The notes under the pieces are model-generated. The model was not told where the DNA came from. It saw nothing but the letters and a program-made list of their open reading frames with translations, and did no database searches. From assembly GCA_946055175.1 (NCBI GenBank), contig CAMGET010000123.1, positions 1 through 5,363 on the forward strand: a stretch of 5,363 nt of DNA. The letters are read 5' to 3'. The position numbers and the translations under genes were made by a program. Positions 1 to 5,363 of the stretch are shown here, in pieces. This stretch comes from an uncultured Roseburia sp. Lineage in GTDB: Bacteria > Bacillota > Clostridia > Lachnospirales > Lachnospiraceae. The first letter of the stretch is position 1; each line of letters starts with the position of its first letter.

Positions 1-1
1 T

Positions 2-103
2 GAATCCCGTTCATCCGGAATGAAGGGCACATATATCAAAGTGTTAAATGATGTAGTATTTGATGAACTTGAAAAAATAAAAAAACAGAATAAGTTAAGT
101 TAA
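2..103 (+). CDS. codY: CodY, GTP/branched-chain amino acid-sensing transcriptional repressor (C-terminal end, partial at 5' side)
   Basis: Only the last 33 codons are present; the gene enters from the left edge. The readable frame gives ESRSSGMKGTYIKVLND followed by a charged tail ending KKQNKLS and a TAA stop. The ESRSxGMKGTYIKVLN block is the hallmark end of the CodY winged helix-turn-helix DNA-binding domain. In Firmicutes CodY is a global regulator that binds GTP and branched-chain amino acids through an N-terminal GAF domain and represses nutrient-limitation genes, reported to include the fla/che operon in B. subtilis. Here the N-terminal sensor domain lies outside the window. The other two frames are broken by stops in this stretch. 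A strong terminator follows seven bases after the stop, so codY ends its own transcript before the flagellar genes. The match is short but highly specific. Confidence 0.88.
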   Translation, partial: ESRSSGMKGTYIKVLNDVVFDELEKIKKQNKLS

Positions 104-109
104 GCAAGG

Positions 110-137
110 AGGCTGTTCTATTTAGAACAGCCTTTTT
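110..137 (+). terminator. Rho-independent terminator after codY
   Basis: A perfect 10-bp inverted repeat (AGGCTGTTCT at 110-119, AGAACAGCCT at 124-133) encloses a 4-nt loop, ATTT, and runs directly into a T-run at 133-137. The hairpin starts seven bases after the codY stop. The minus-strand side has no T-run, so it is a one-direction terminator for codY. It separates codY transcription from the flagellar operon, which then needs its own promoter. Confidence 0.92.
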
Positions 138-221
138 AATACCGATAGAAAGGGTTTCAATTAAACTGCAAATATGACTTAACGCTCTTTATCTAGTATT
201 TATGCACAAAAAAACTAACAA

Positions 222-236
222 GATATTGCGAAAATA
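222..236. promoter_or_regulatory. Weak CodY-box-like sequence upstream of the flagellar promoter (candidate only)
   Basis: The 15-mer GATATTGCGAAAATA matches the published CodY consensus AATTTTCWGAAAATT at 10 of 15 positions, with the right half-site nearly intact (GAAAAT) and the left half poor. It ends 12 bp before the proposed -35 hexamer. An AT-rich gap can produce such a match by chance. The only reasons to list it are its position and the adjacent codY gene. No binding can be claimed from sequence. Confidence 0.25.
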
Positions 237-248
237 AGAAAAAAGTAC

Positions 249-276
249 TTGAGTTTTTTGTGACAAGATTTATAAT
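249..276 (+). promoter_or_regulatory. Sigma-A-type promoter of the flagellar operon
   Basis: A perfect -10 hexamer TATAAT at 271-276 lies 16 bp downstream of TTGAGT at 249-254, which matches the -35 consensus TTGACA at its first four bases. A-tracts at 208-214, 231-234 and 239-244 lie just upstream and could act as an UP-like element. The start of transcription would fall near 282-284, giving a leader of about 50 nt that contains the flgB Shine-Dalgarno site. This is the best housekeeping promoter between the codY terminator and flgB, and corresponds in place to the sigma-A fla/che promoter of B. subtilis. The -35 is imperfect, so an activator or another promoter may also contribute. Confidence 0.7.
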
Positions 277-318
277 AGAATAAGGTATTTGTAAAATAAT
301 GTAGAGCTATGTCTAATT

Positions 319-325
319 AGGGAGG
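319..325 (+). promoter_or_regulatory. Ribosome binding site of flgB
   Basis: AGGGAGG lies 8 nt before the ATG at 334, a strong match to the anti-Shine-Dalgarno end of 16S rRNA. It fixes the flgB start. The bases just before it, CTAATTAG at 313-320, form a perfect 8-bp palindrome that partly overlaps the site, too short to infer regulation. Confidence 0.85.
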
Positions 326-333
326 AATTTGTC

Positions 334-732
334 ATGTTTTGTACAAACGCATTTGATTACATCAACGTACTTGACAAGGCGGCTGATGCAAGTTGGCTCC
401 GCGAAACAGCTATTACAAATAACTTAGCAAATGTAGACACTCCGGGTTATAAGAGACAGGATGTTGATTTTGAGAGTGTGTTAAAAAGGGAATTGGGGCA
501 TTCTAAGTATACGTCTTTAGATAAGAAAATGCGCGGATTAAATGACCATCTTAGTGATTTAACAGTATCTACCTATACGGATATGTCAAATTATTCTTAT
601 CGTCTGGATCGGAATAATGTTGATGTAGATACGGAAAACGTAGAACTGGCTTCGGAACAGATTCGATATGAAGCGATTACATCCAGTATCAATTCACAGT
701 TTCAGTGTATGAGAACTGCATTAGGTAAATAA
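334..732 (+). CDS. flgB: FlgB, flagellar basal-body proximal rod protein
   Basis: The 132-residue product is a subunit of the proximal rod of the flagellar drive shaft, placed above the FliE/MS-ring junction after export by the flagellar type III apparatus. The family signature is at residues 26-46: AITNNLANVDTPGYKR, then QDVDFES, the N-terminal rod/hook/filament motif that forms a coiled coil with the C-terminal helix. The C-terminal part, residues 94-132 (NNVDVDTENVELASEQIRYE and the following helix), is the matching conserved end. Like other rod proteins it has no cleavable signal peptide. The length is normal for FlgB. It is the first gene of the operon, behind the promoter and a strong Shine-Dalgarno, and flgC follows after 14 bp. 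Two cysteines (C3, C125) are present; I attach no function to them. Identification is secure. Confidence 0.97.
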   Translation: MFCTNAFDYINVLDKAADASWLRETAITNNLANVDTPGYKRQDVDFESVLKRELGHSKYTSLDKKMRGLNDHLSDLTVSTYTDMSNYSYRLDRNNVDVDTENVELASEQIRYEAITSSINSQFQCMRTALGK

Positions 733-746
733 TTTGGGAGGTAACT

Positions 747-1187
747 ATGGGATTATTTCAGTCATTTAATATCAGTGCATCAGGTATGACAGCAGAACGT
801 TTTCGTTTTGATACAATTGCACAGAATATTGCAAATGTAAATACGACCAGAACGGAAGATGGTACACCATACCGCAGAAAAATTGTTACATTTCAGGAAA
901 AAACAGTAACACCATTTAGTACATATTATTCGTCTTCCAAAGCAAGAGCGGTAGGAAACGGTGTAAAAGTCACGTCTGTAAAAGAAGATATGGAGACTGA
1001 TTTTATTATGGAATATGATCCGTCCCATCCGGATGCGGATGAGAATGGTTATGTGTCTTATCCAAACGTTAATACCGTTACGGAAATGACCAATCTGATT
1101 GATGCAACCAGAGCTTATGAAGCAAATACAACGGCATTTGAAGCAAGTAAGAGTATGGCAAGAACGGGACTGTCAATCGGGAAATAA
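747..1187 (+). CDS. flgC: FlgC, flagellar basal-body proximal rod protein
   Basis: The 146-residue product is a second proximal rod subunit, secreted through the flagellar export gate and assembled with FlgB, FlgF and FlgG. The N-terminal rod motif is clear: FNISASGMTAERFR at residues 7-20 and IAQNIANVNTT at 24-34. The C-terminal FlgC signature is also present: YVSYPNVNTVTEM (102-114), TNLIDATRAYEANTTAFEA (115-133) and the terminal LSIGK. The length is typical for FlgC. The ATG at 747 is preceded by GGGAGGT at 736-742, four bases upstream, which supports this start; the gap from the flgB stop is only 14 bp. The long reverse-strand reading frame beneath it is a coding shadow. Nothing is missing or broken. 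Confidence 0.98.
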   Translation: MGLFQSFNISASGMTAERFRFDTIAQNIANVNTTRTEDGTPYRRKIVTFQEKTVTPFSTYYSSSKARAVGNGVKVTSVKEDMETDFIMEYDPSHPDADENGYVSYPNVNTVTEMTNLIDATRAYEANTTAFEASKSMARTGLSIGK

Positions 1188-1210
1188 AGAGGAAAGGTAA
1201 GGTGTGAAGA

Positions 1211-1522
1211 ATGGATATTTCTTCTTTATCAGTAATCAATGCGGATTATTATAATGAAGTTGCCAACCGTCATGTTTCGGCAAATAAAACAGAGGAACCG
1301 TTCAGTTCAATTCTGGAATCTGCAATGAATATGATTGATGAAACAAATGCATTAAGGAAAACAGCAGATTCAGAAGAAATTCGTTTCGCGTTGGGGGAAG
1401 CAGAAAATACACATGATCTCCTGATTGCTGAGACAAAAGCTTTGACTGCATTGCAATATACAGTGGCAGTACGGGATAAAGCGTTGGACGCATATAAAGA
1501 GATTATGAATATGCAAATTTAA
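1211..1522 (+). CDS. fliE: FliE, flagellar hook-basal body complex protein (MS ring-rod junction)
   Basis: This small protein of 103 residues is the adaptor between the FliF MS ring and the rod, and is an early substrate of the flagellar type III exporter. The N-terminal third is variable, as is usual for FliE. The C-terminal half is conserved: HDLLIAETKALTALQYTVAV (68-87), then RDKALDAYKEIMNMQI (88-103), the FliE signature ending in a KEIMNMQI tail. The length matches the family (about 100 residues). The ATG at 1211 is preceded by TAAGGTG (1198-1204), with a second purine-rich stretch, AGAGGAAAGG, at 1188-1197. It lies between flgC (23 bp upstream) and fliF (21 bp downstream), its usual place. 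Identification is secure. Confidence 0.96.
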   Translation: MDISSLSVINADYYNEVANRHVSANKTEEPFSSILESAMNMIDETNALRKTADSEEIRFALGEAENTHDLLIAETKALTALQYTVAVRDKALDAYKEIMNMQI

Positions 1523-1543
1523 TTAAGACGGGGAATAAGATAG

Positions 1544-3145
1544 ATGCCAGAACAGATAAAGAAGATTTTAGATAAAATCTTGGAGTGGTGGAAAAAATTT
1601 AATACAAGGCAAAAAACTTTGTTACTAAGTATATTGGCGGCGATTTTGCTCGCACTGGCTATATTAGCCGTGGTTGTTTCAAAACCTGAGATGATGTCGT
1701 TATATACATGTTCTTCTTTGAAGGAAGCAGGAAATATTAAGGAACTTTTGACGGATAATGGTATTGGCTTTGAAGTATCAGAGGATGGGTTATCTTTTGA
1801 AGTAGAAAAAAAAGACCTGGCAGATGCCAGAATTTTGCTTGGCACTAATTCAATTCCGACAGAGGGCCCGGATATTGCATCTGTATTTGATGGCGGATTT
1901 AGTTCAACAGAAGCAGATAAAGAAAAAAAATATAAAGTATATCTTCAGGAAGATTTAGCAACTGTATTAGAAGCGATGGACAGTATTGAAAGTGCTTCTA
2001 TTCGTTTGGACCTGCCTAACGATGACGGAACAATTATCAGTAAAGATGAACAAGCTTCTGTTTCCGTGATGCTGACTCTTGAGGATGAATTGAGCGGTGA
2101 ACAGGCGGCAGGTCTGGCGCAGTTTTTAGCAACAAATGTAGGAAATGACGATACTTCCAGAATTACCATTATTGATAATCACGGTAATGTTTTATTCTCG
2201 GGAGATGAAGTGAATTCTGTAGCCGGAAGCGCAAATTCACAAATGGAGTTGAAGGCAAAAGCTGAAAGCCTTGTAAAGAGTAAAATCAGAGACGTTTTAG
2301 TTGGTTCTACCATTTGTGATAATGCGGAAATTGCTATGAATTTAGATATGGACTTTGACGAACGTACCGAACAGCTGCATGAATATTATGCGCCGGAAGG
2401 TCAGACCAATGGTATGATTGATTCAAAGAGTGAATACGAATCCATGTCTCAGGGTGGTGCAGCTGCAACACCCGGAACAGACTCAAATGATGATACTACA
2501 TATGTCATTGAAGACTCTGAGATTACGTTGTCTACAATTTCTGATGTTACTACGGATTACATTAATAACGAAAAAATAACAACTTATGTTCAATCCGTCG
2601 GAAAGATCAATTGCGCGACATCTTCCATTTCAATTGTCTTGACAGACTGGGTTGTCTATAAAGAAGATGTATTACGTGCTTCCGGTGCTTTAGATGACAT
2701 GACTTTTGATGAGTATATTGTTGCAAACAGTGAGCCGGTAAAGCGGGAAGTGGATGAGGACTATTATGAACTGGTTTCAAATGCAACAGGCTTCCCGGTT
2801 GAGAGTATTACGATTTTATCCTATGCACAGCCGATGTTTGAATATTCATCAAAAGGCAATAGAACATTATCTGATTATTTGCAGCTGATATTAGTAATAT
2901 TTATCTTCTTGCTGCTTGGCCTTGTGGTATTCCGCAGTATGCGTAGAGATCAGACGCAGGAACCGGAAGCAGAACTTTCTGTTGAAAATCTGTTAGAGTC
3001 AACCAAGGAATCACAGGAAGTACTTGCAGATATCGGATATAATGAAAAATCTGAGACGAGAATACTGATTGAGAAGTTTGTTGAACAGAATCCGGAAGCG
3101 GCTGCTTCCCTGTTAAGAAACTGGCTGAATGAAGACTGGGAATAA
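1544..3145 (+). CDS. fliF: FliF, flagellar MS-ring protein
   Basis: The 533-residue product builds the membrane MS ring, the base on which the rotor, export gate and rod assemble. The length is typical of FliF. A short basic, aromatic N-terminus is followed by a first membrane segment at about residues 25-45. The large extracytoplasmic region follows, with ring-building motifs: the YscJ/FliF type at about 48-225 (ILLGTNSIPTEGP, later QASVSVMLTL and ITIIDNHGNVLF), then the FliF C-terminal domain to about residue 430. That part includes a low-complexity Gly/Ala/Asp loop near 300-315, probably the variable collar region. A second membrane segment lies at about 447-463. The cytoplasmic tail ends in EKFVEQNPEAAASLLRNWLN plus EDWE, the peptide that binds the FliG N-terminal domain. 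The ATG at 1544 has only a modest Shine-Dalgarno, GGGGA at 1530-1534. Two A8 tracts (1806-1813, 1923-1930) lie in the coding sequence. Confidence 0.98.
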   Translation: MPEQIKKILDKILEWWKKFNTRQKTLLLSILAAILLALAILAVVVSKPEMMSLYTCSSLKEAGNIKELLTDNGIGFEVSEDGLSFEVEKKDLADARILLGTNSIPTEGPDIASVFDGGFSSTEADKEKKYKVYLQEDLATVLEAMDSIESASIRLDLPNDDGTIISKDEQASVSVMLTLEDELSGEQAAGLAQFLATNVGNDDTSRITIIDNHGNVLFSGDEVNSVAGSANSQMELKAKAESLVKSKIRDVLVGSTICDNAEIAMNLDMDFDERTEQLHEYYAPEGQTNGMIDSKSEYESMSQGGAAATPGTDSNDDTTYVIEDSEITLSTISDVTTDYINNEKITTYVQSVGKINCATSSISIVLTDWVVYKEDVLRASGALDDMTFDEYIVANSEPVKREVDEDYYELVSNATGFPVESITILSYAQPMFEYSSKGNRTLSDYLQLILVIFIFLLLGLVVFRSMRRDQTQEPEAELSVENLLESTKESQEVLADIGYNEKSETRILIEKFVEQNPEAAASLLRNWLNEDWE

Positions 3146-3162
3146 AATAACGGAGGCATACG

Positions 3163-4170
3163 ATGGCTAATGATGGATTAAACGGAGTGCAGAAAGCGGC
3201 AGTCCTGCTTATTACATTGGGACCGGAGCGTTCTGCAGATATATTTAAACACTTAAAAGAGGATGAAATTGAAGAACTGACACTTGAAATTGCAAATACA
3301 AAAAGTGTTTCTCCGGAAGTAAAAGAAATGGTTCTGGAAGAATTCTATCAAGTGTGTCTTGCACAGCAGTATATTGCAGAAGGCGGTATCGGCTATGCAA
3401 AACAATTGCTGGATAAAGCACTTGGAGATGAAAAAGCTCAGGAAGTTATTACAAAGCTTACTGCGTCTTTGCAGGTTCGACCTTTCGAATTTGTACGTAA
3501 AACAGACCCTAGCCAGCTACTTAATTTTATCCAGGATGAACATCCTCAGACCATTGCAATGATTCTGTCATATCTGACACCTGCACAGTCTGCTATGGTA
3601 TTGGGAGCATTACCACCTGAAAAACAATCTGATGTAGCAAAACGTATTGCGATGATGGATCGAACATCACCTGATGTTATCAAAGAAGTAGAACGTGTGT
3701 TGGAGCGCCGACTGGCATCCTTAGTAAATCAGGATTACACAGTTGTCGGTGGCGTAGATGCAATTGTAAATATTTTAAATACTGTTGACCGTGCAACAGA
3801 AAAACACATTATGGAATCTCTTGAAATCGAAGAACCGGAGCTTGCTGATGAAATCCGAAAGAAAATGTTCGTATTTGAGGATATTCTTTTGCTGGATGAC
3901 CGTGCAATTCAACGTGTATTGCGTGATGTGGATAATAATGATCTTGCAGTTGCGCTTAAGAATGCAAATGATGAAGTGCAAAATGTATGCTTTAAGAACC
4001 TTTCTAAACGACTTGCAGCCATGATAAAGGAAGATATGGATTTCATGGGACCAGTCCGTATGAAGGATGTTGAGGAAGCTCAGCAGAAAATTGTTGGTGT
4101 TATTCGTAGATTAGAGGATGCCGGTGAAATTGTAATTTCAAGAGGCGGAGGTGACGAAATCATTGCCTAA
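3163..4170 (+). CDS. fliG: FliG, flagellar motor switch protein
   Basis: The 335-residue product is the rotor component that couples to MotA stator units and, with FliM and FliN, sets the rotation direction. The three usual domains are visible: N-terminal FliF-binding domain (about 1-100, beginning LNGVQKAAVLLITLGPERSA), middle domain with the FliM-binding EHPQT motif at 126-130, and C-terminal torque domain from about 200. By alignment from memory with E. coli FliG, the charged torque residues K264, R281, D289 and R297 correspond to K266, R283, D291 and R299 here; D288 is replaced by E290, a conservative change. Length is typical. ATG at 3163 follows CGGAGG (3151-3156). The final codons (RGGGDEIIA) contain the fliH Shine-Dalgarno, and the two genes overlap, suggesting coupled translation that would keep their levels matched. 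Confidence 0.98.
   Translation: MANDGLNGVQKAAVLLITLGPERSADIFKHLKEDEIEELTLEIANTKSVSPEVKEMVLEEFYQVCLAQQYIAEGGIGYAKQLLDKALGDEKAQEVITKLTASLQVRPFEFVRKTDPSQLLNFIQDEHPQTIAMILSYLTPAQSAMVLGALPPEKQSDVAKRIAMMDRTSPDVIKEVERVLERRLASLVNQDYTVVGGVDAIVNILNTVDRATEKHIMESLEIEEPELADEIRKKMFVFEDILLLDDRAIQRVLRDVDNNDLAVALKNANDEVQNVCFKNLSKRLAAMIKEDMDFMGPVRMKDVEEAQQKIVGVIRRLEDAGEIVISRGGGDEIIA
4147..4154 (+). promoter_or_regulatory. Shine-Dalgarno of fliH, inside the end of fliG
   Basis: GGAGGTGA is a full 8-base complement to the 16S anti-Shine-Dalgarno and lies 8 nt before TTG at 4163. It is written within the fliG codons for G329, G330 and D331. It decides in favour of the TTG at 4163 over the upstream in-frame GTG at 4151, because that GTG lies inside this site. 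The alternative GTG has only AGAGG (4141-4145) at a 5-nt distance. Confidence 0.8.
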
Positions 4171-4969
4171 TCTTTACAAACAATATTTTGTTCAAAATCA
4201 GAATGAGAATGCCAGAGTCATTAATCCGAATGCGGTATTGGAAGCACGTGCGGCTAAGATATTGGAACGTCAGCGAGCAGAGCAGAAGCATCAGGAAGAG
4301 CTTTCCAGAAGTTTTGAAGCCGGTATTGTAACGGAAACTACGGATAAGATTGAAGAGACTGAACCTGTTTGTGAGGCTCAATTGGTAAAAGAAGAAGCAG
4401 AACGTATTTTGAACGATGCAAAATGTCAGGCTGAGGCTGTGTTAAATCAGGCATATGCAGATGCAAAAAATATACACGAAGAAGCACGTGTACAAGGTTA
4501 TGCAGATGGAAACGCAGCCATGCAAAAGGAACTTGAAGAAGCGCGGATGAAACTCCTGGAAGAGTTTTCATCGAAAAGCGAAGCTTTAGAAGCAGATTAT
4601 GTAAAGAAAAGAAATGAAATGGAACATGATTTGGTAGATGTTATTTTAGATGTATTTAATAAAGTGTTCCATATTCAATTTGATAACAAAAAGCATATTT
4701 TAATGCATTTAATCGATGATGCAATATTAAATATTGAGGGTGACCGCAAATTTCGTATTAAAGTTGCAGAAAGCAATGTGCTTTTTTTGGAAAATCACAG
4801 AGAAGATATATTAGAACGTGTCGGACATGGAATTGAGTTGGAATTTATTGCTGATTCCACCATGGATGGAAATGAATGCCTGATTGAGACAGATTCGGGA
4901 GTTTTTGACTGCAGTCTTGGCACGCAATTGGAAAATCTCATTAAGGATATTAGATCATTATGCTCGTAA
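4163..4969 (+). CDS. fliH: FliH, flagellar export ATPase regulator/stator
   Basis: FliH is the cytoplasmic partner of the export ATPase FliI: a dimer that restrains FliI, links it to the C-ring through FliN, and resembles the peripheral stalk of F/V-type ATPases. Starting at TTG 4163 the product has 268 residues and begins MPNLYKQYFV, close to the common FliH opening (M-S-N-L-hydrophobic-K). A long charged Ala/Glu/Lys-rich stretch at about 74-160 is predicted coiled coil; it carries one GxxxG step (G112, G116), the repeat typical of this family. The C-terminal FliI-binding domain ends with GNECLIETDSGVFDCSLGTQ (236-255) and LENL, the FliH signature. A GTG at 4151 would add four residues (272 in total) but lies within the Shine-Dalgarno. 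The start overlaps the fliG stop by 8 bp. fliI follows after 12 bp. Confidence 0.93.
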   Translation: MPNLYKQYFVQNQNENARVINPNAVLEARAAKILERQRAEQKHQEELSRSFEAGIVTETTDKIEETEPVCEAQLVKEEAERILNDAKCQAEAVLNQAYADAKNIHEEARVQGYADGNAAMQKELEEARMKLLEEFSSKSEALEADYVKKRNEMEHDLVDVILDVFNKVFHIQFDNKKHILMHLIDDAILNIEGDRKFRIKVAESNVLFLENHREDILERVGHGIELEFIADSTMDGNECLIETDSGVFDCSLGTQLENLIKDIRSLCS

Positions 4970-4981
4970 GGATGGTTGAAC

Positions 4982-5363
4982 GTGACAAATAATTTTGAGA
5001 AATACCAGAAATTAGCTGACAATACCTACTTTCGAAGATTGGGAAAGGTAGTAAAAATTGTCGGATTGACAATTGAATCCGTTGGACCTGACGCTAAGCT
5101 AAATGATTTATGCCGCATTATTATTGATAAGAATAGTGGAACTTCCATTTTGGCAGAGGTTGTTGGTTTCCGTGATAAACGGCTGCTTTTGATGCCTTTC
5201 GAAAATGTGGAAGGAATCGGAGTGGGATGTGTCGTTGAAAATACGGGACATCCTTTGTCTGTATATGTGGGTGATGAATTGCTGGGACACACACTTGACG
5301 GAGTGGGCAGACCGACCGATTTGGAAGGTACAGATTCTTTGAATTTAAAATATGAATATCCGG
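4982..5363 (+). CDS. fliI: FliI, flagellar type III export ATPase (N-terminal part, runs off the right edge)
   Basis: About 127 codons are visible, open to the end of the window. FliI is the hexameric ATPase at the cytoplasmic entrance of the flagellar export apparatus, related to the F1 beta subunit. The visible part is the N-terminal beta-barrel domain: GKVVKIVGLTIESVGPDAKL near 21-40, then AEVVGFRDKRLLLMPFENVE, and VYVGDELLGHTLDGVGRP at about 94-111, the conserved block just before the nucleotide-binding domain. The Walker A and B motifs would lie beyond the edge and cannot be assessed. The start is taken as GTG at 4982, with AAGGA at 4968-4972 nine bases upstream and overlapping the fliH stop. 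An in-frame TTG at 4976 is too close to that site. It follows fliH directly, its normal place. Identification is secure; the exact start is likely but not certain. Confidence 0.93.
   Translation, partial: MTNNFEKYQKLADNTYFRRLGKVVKIVGLTIESVGPDAKLNDLCRIIIDKNSGTSILAEVVGFRDKRLLLMPFENVEGIGVGCVVENTGHPLSVYVGDELLGHTLDGVGRPTDLEGTDSLNLKYEYP

Noticed and set aside
258..266. Small palindrome TTGTGACAA between the -35 and -10
   Set aside because: The arms are only four bases around a single centre base, with no extension and no recognised operator consensus. It is likely by chance in such sequence.
289..317. Second promoter-like pair TTGTAA (289-294) and TCTAAT (312-317) with a 17-bp spacer
   Set aside because: It would start transcription at about 324, inside the flgB Shine-Dalgarno, leaving almost no leader. 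The TATAAT promoter upstream is better placed.
277..333. Possible c-di-GMP or other riboswitch in the flgB leader, as in some Clostridia
   Set aside because: The leader from the predicted start is only about 50 nt and shows no aptamer-like conserved core or terminator/antiterminator pair.
1519..1845. Reverse-strand open frame of 108 codons across the start of fliF, and similar minus-strand frames under flgC, fliE, fliF, fliG, fliH and fliI
   Set aside because: All lie opposite well-identified flagellar genes, show compositionally biased translations without recognisable domains, and have no convincing ribosome sites. They are coding shadows.
3359..4024. Alternative plus-strand frames inside fliG (3359-3562 and 3785-4024)
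   Set aside because: fliG is intact and conserved across this stretch. The alternative frames resemble no family I recognise and have no start context.
4972..4992. Seven-codon ATG frame (MVERDK, stop) overlapping the fliI start
   Set aside because: The ATG overlaps the purine stretch that would serve as the fliI Shine-Dalgarno and the peptide is trivial. fliI in another frame is clearly the real gene.
1..5363. Search for mobile elements, CRISPR arrays, tRNA or rRNA genes, direct repeats, or an undescribed system
   Set aside because: None was seen. Apart from the roughly 230-bp regulatory gap, the window is filled with canonical flagellar genes in their standard order and with matching coding style.

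Overview
This window is the front end of a large flagellar (fla/che-type) operon from an AT-rich, motile Gram-positive bacterium of the Firmicutes. The gene order is codY (tail) - terminator - promoter - flgB - flgC - fliE - fliF - fliG - fliH - fliI (start). It matches the order known from Bacillus subtilis and flagellated Clostridia. Protein style (the CodY tail ESRSSGMKGTYIKVLND, FliF ending in RNWLNEDWE, strong purine-rich Shine-Dalgarno sites, TTG and GTG starts) suggests a clostridial lineage, perhaps a Lachnospiraceae relative. Genus and species cannot be fixed from the sequence alone.

Layout. Positions 2-103 hold the last 33 codons of codY. A compact intrinsic terminator follows (110-137). 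Next comes a regulatory gap of about 200 bp with A-tracts, a weak CodY-box-like sequence (222-236) and a sigma-A-type promoter (-35 at 249-254, -10 at 271-276). From 334 to the end, seven flagellar genes lie on the + strand with gaps of 12-23 bp or a short overlap. No terminator or second promoter is evident between them, so they are most likely one transcript that continues beyond the window.

How the genes work together. FliF forms the MS ring in the membrane. FliG binds the FliF C-terminus and forms the part of the rotor that receives torque and reverses direction. FliE joins the MS ring to the rod, and FlgB and FlgC are proximal rod subunits. FliH is the regulator and stator of FliI, the ATPase of the flagellar type III export apparatus. 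The window therefore encodes the earliest steps of basal-body assembly. The adjacent nutrient sensor CodY suggests, as in B. subtilis, a possible link between amino-acid/GTP status and motility.

The window is ordinary core flagellar DNA and I see no novel system in it. The points most worth checking are the fliH start (TTG at 4163 with a perfect Shine-Dalgarno inside the end of fliG), the possible CodY control of the operon promoter, and two A8 tracts in fliF.
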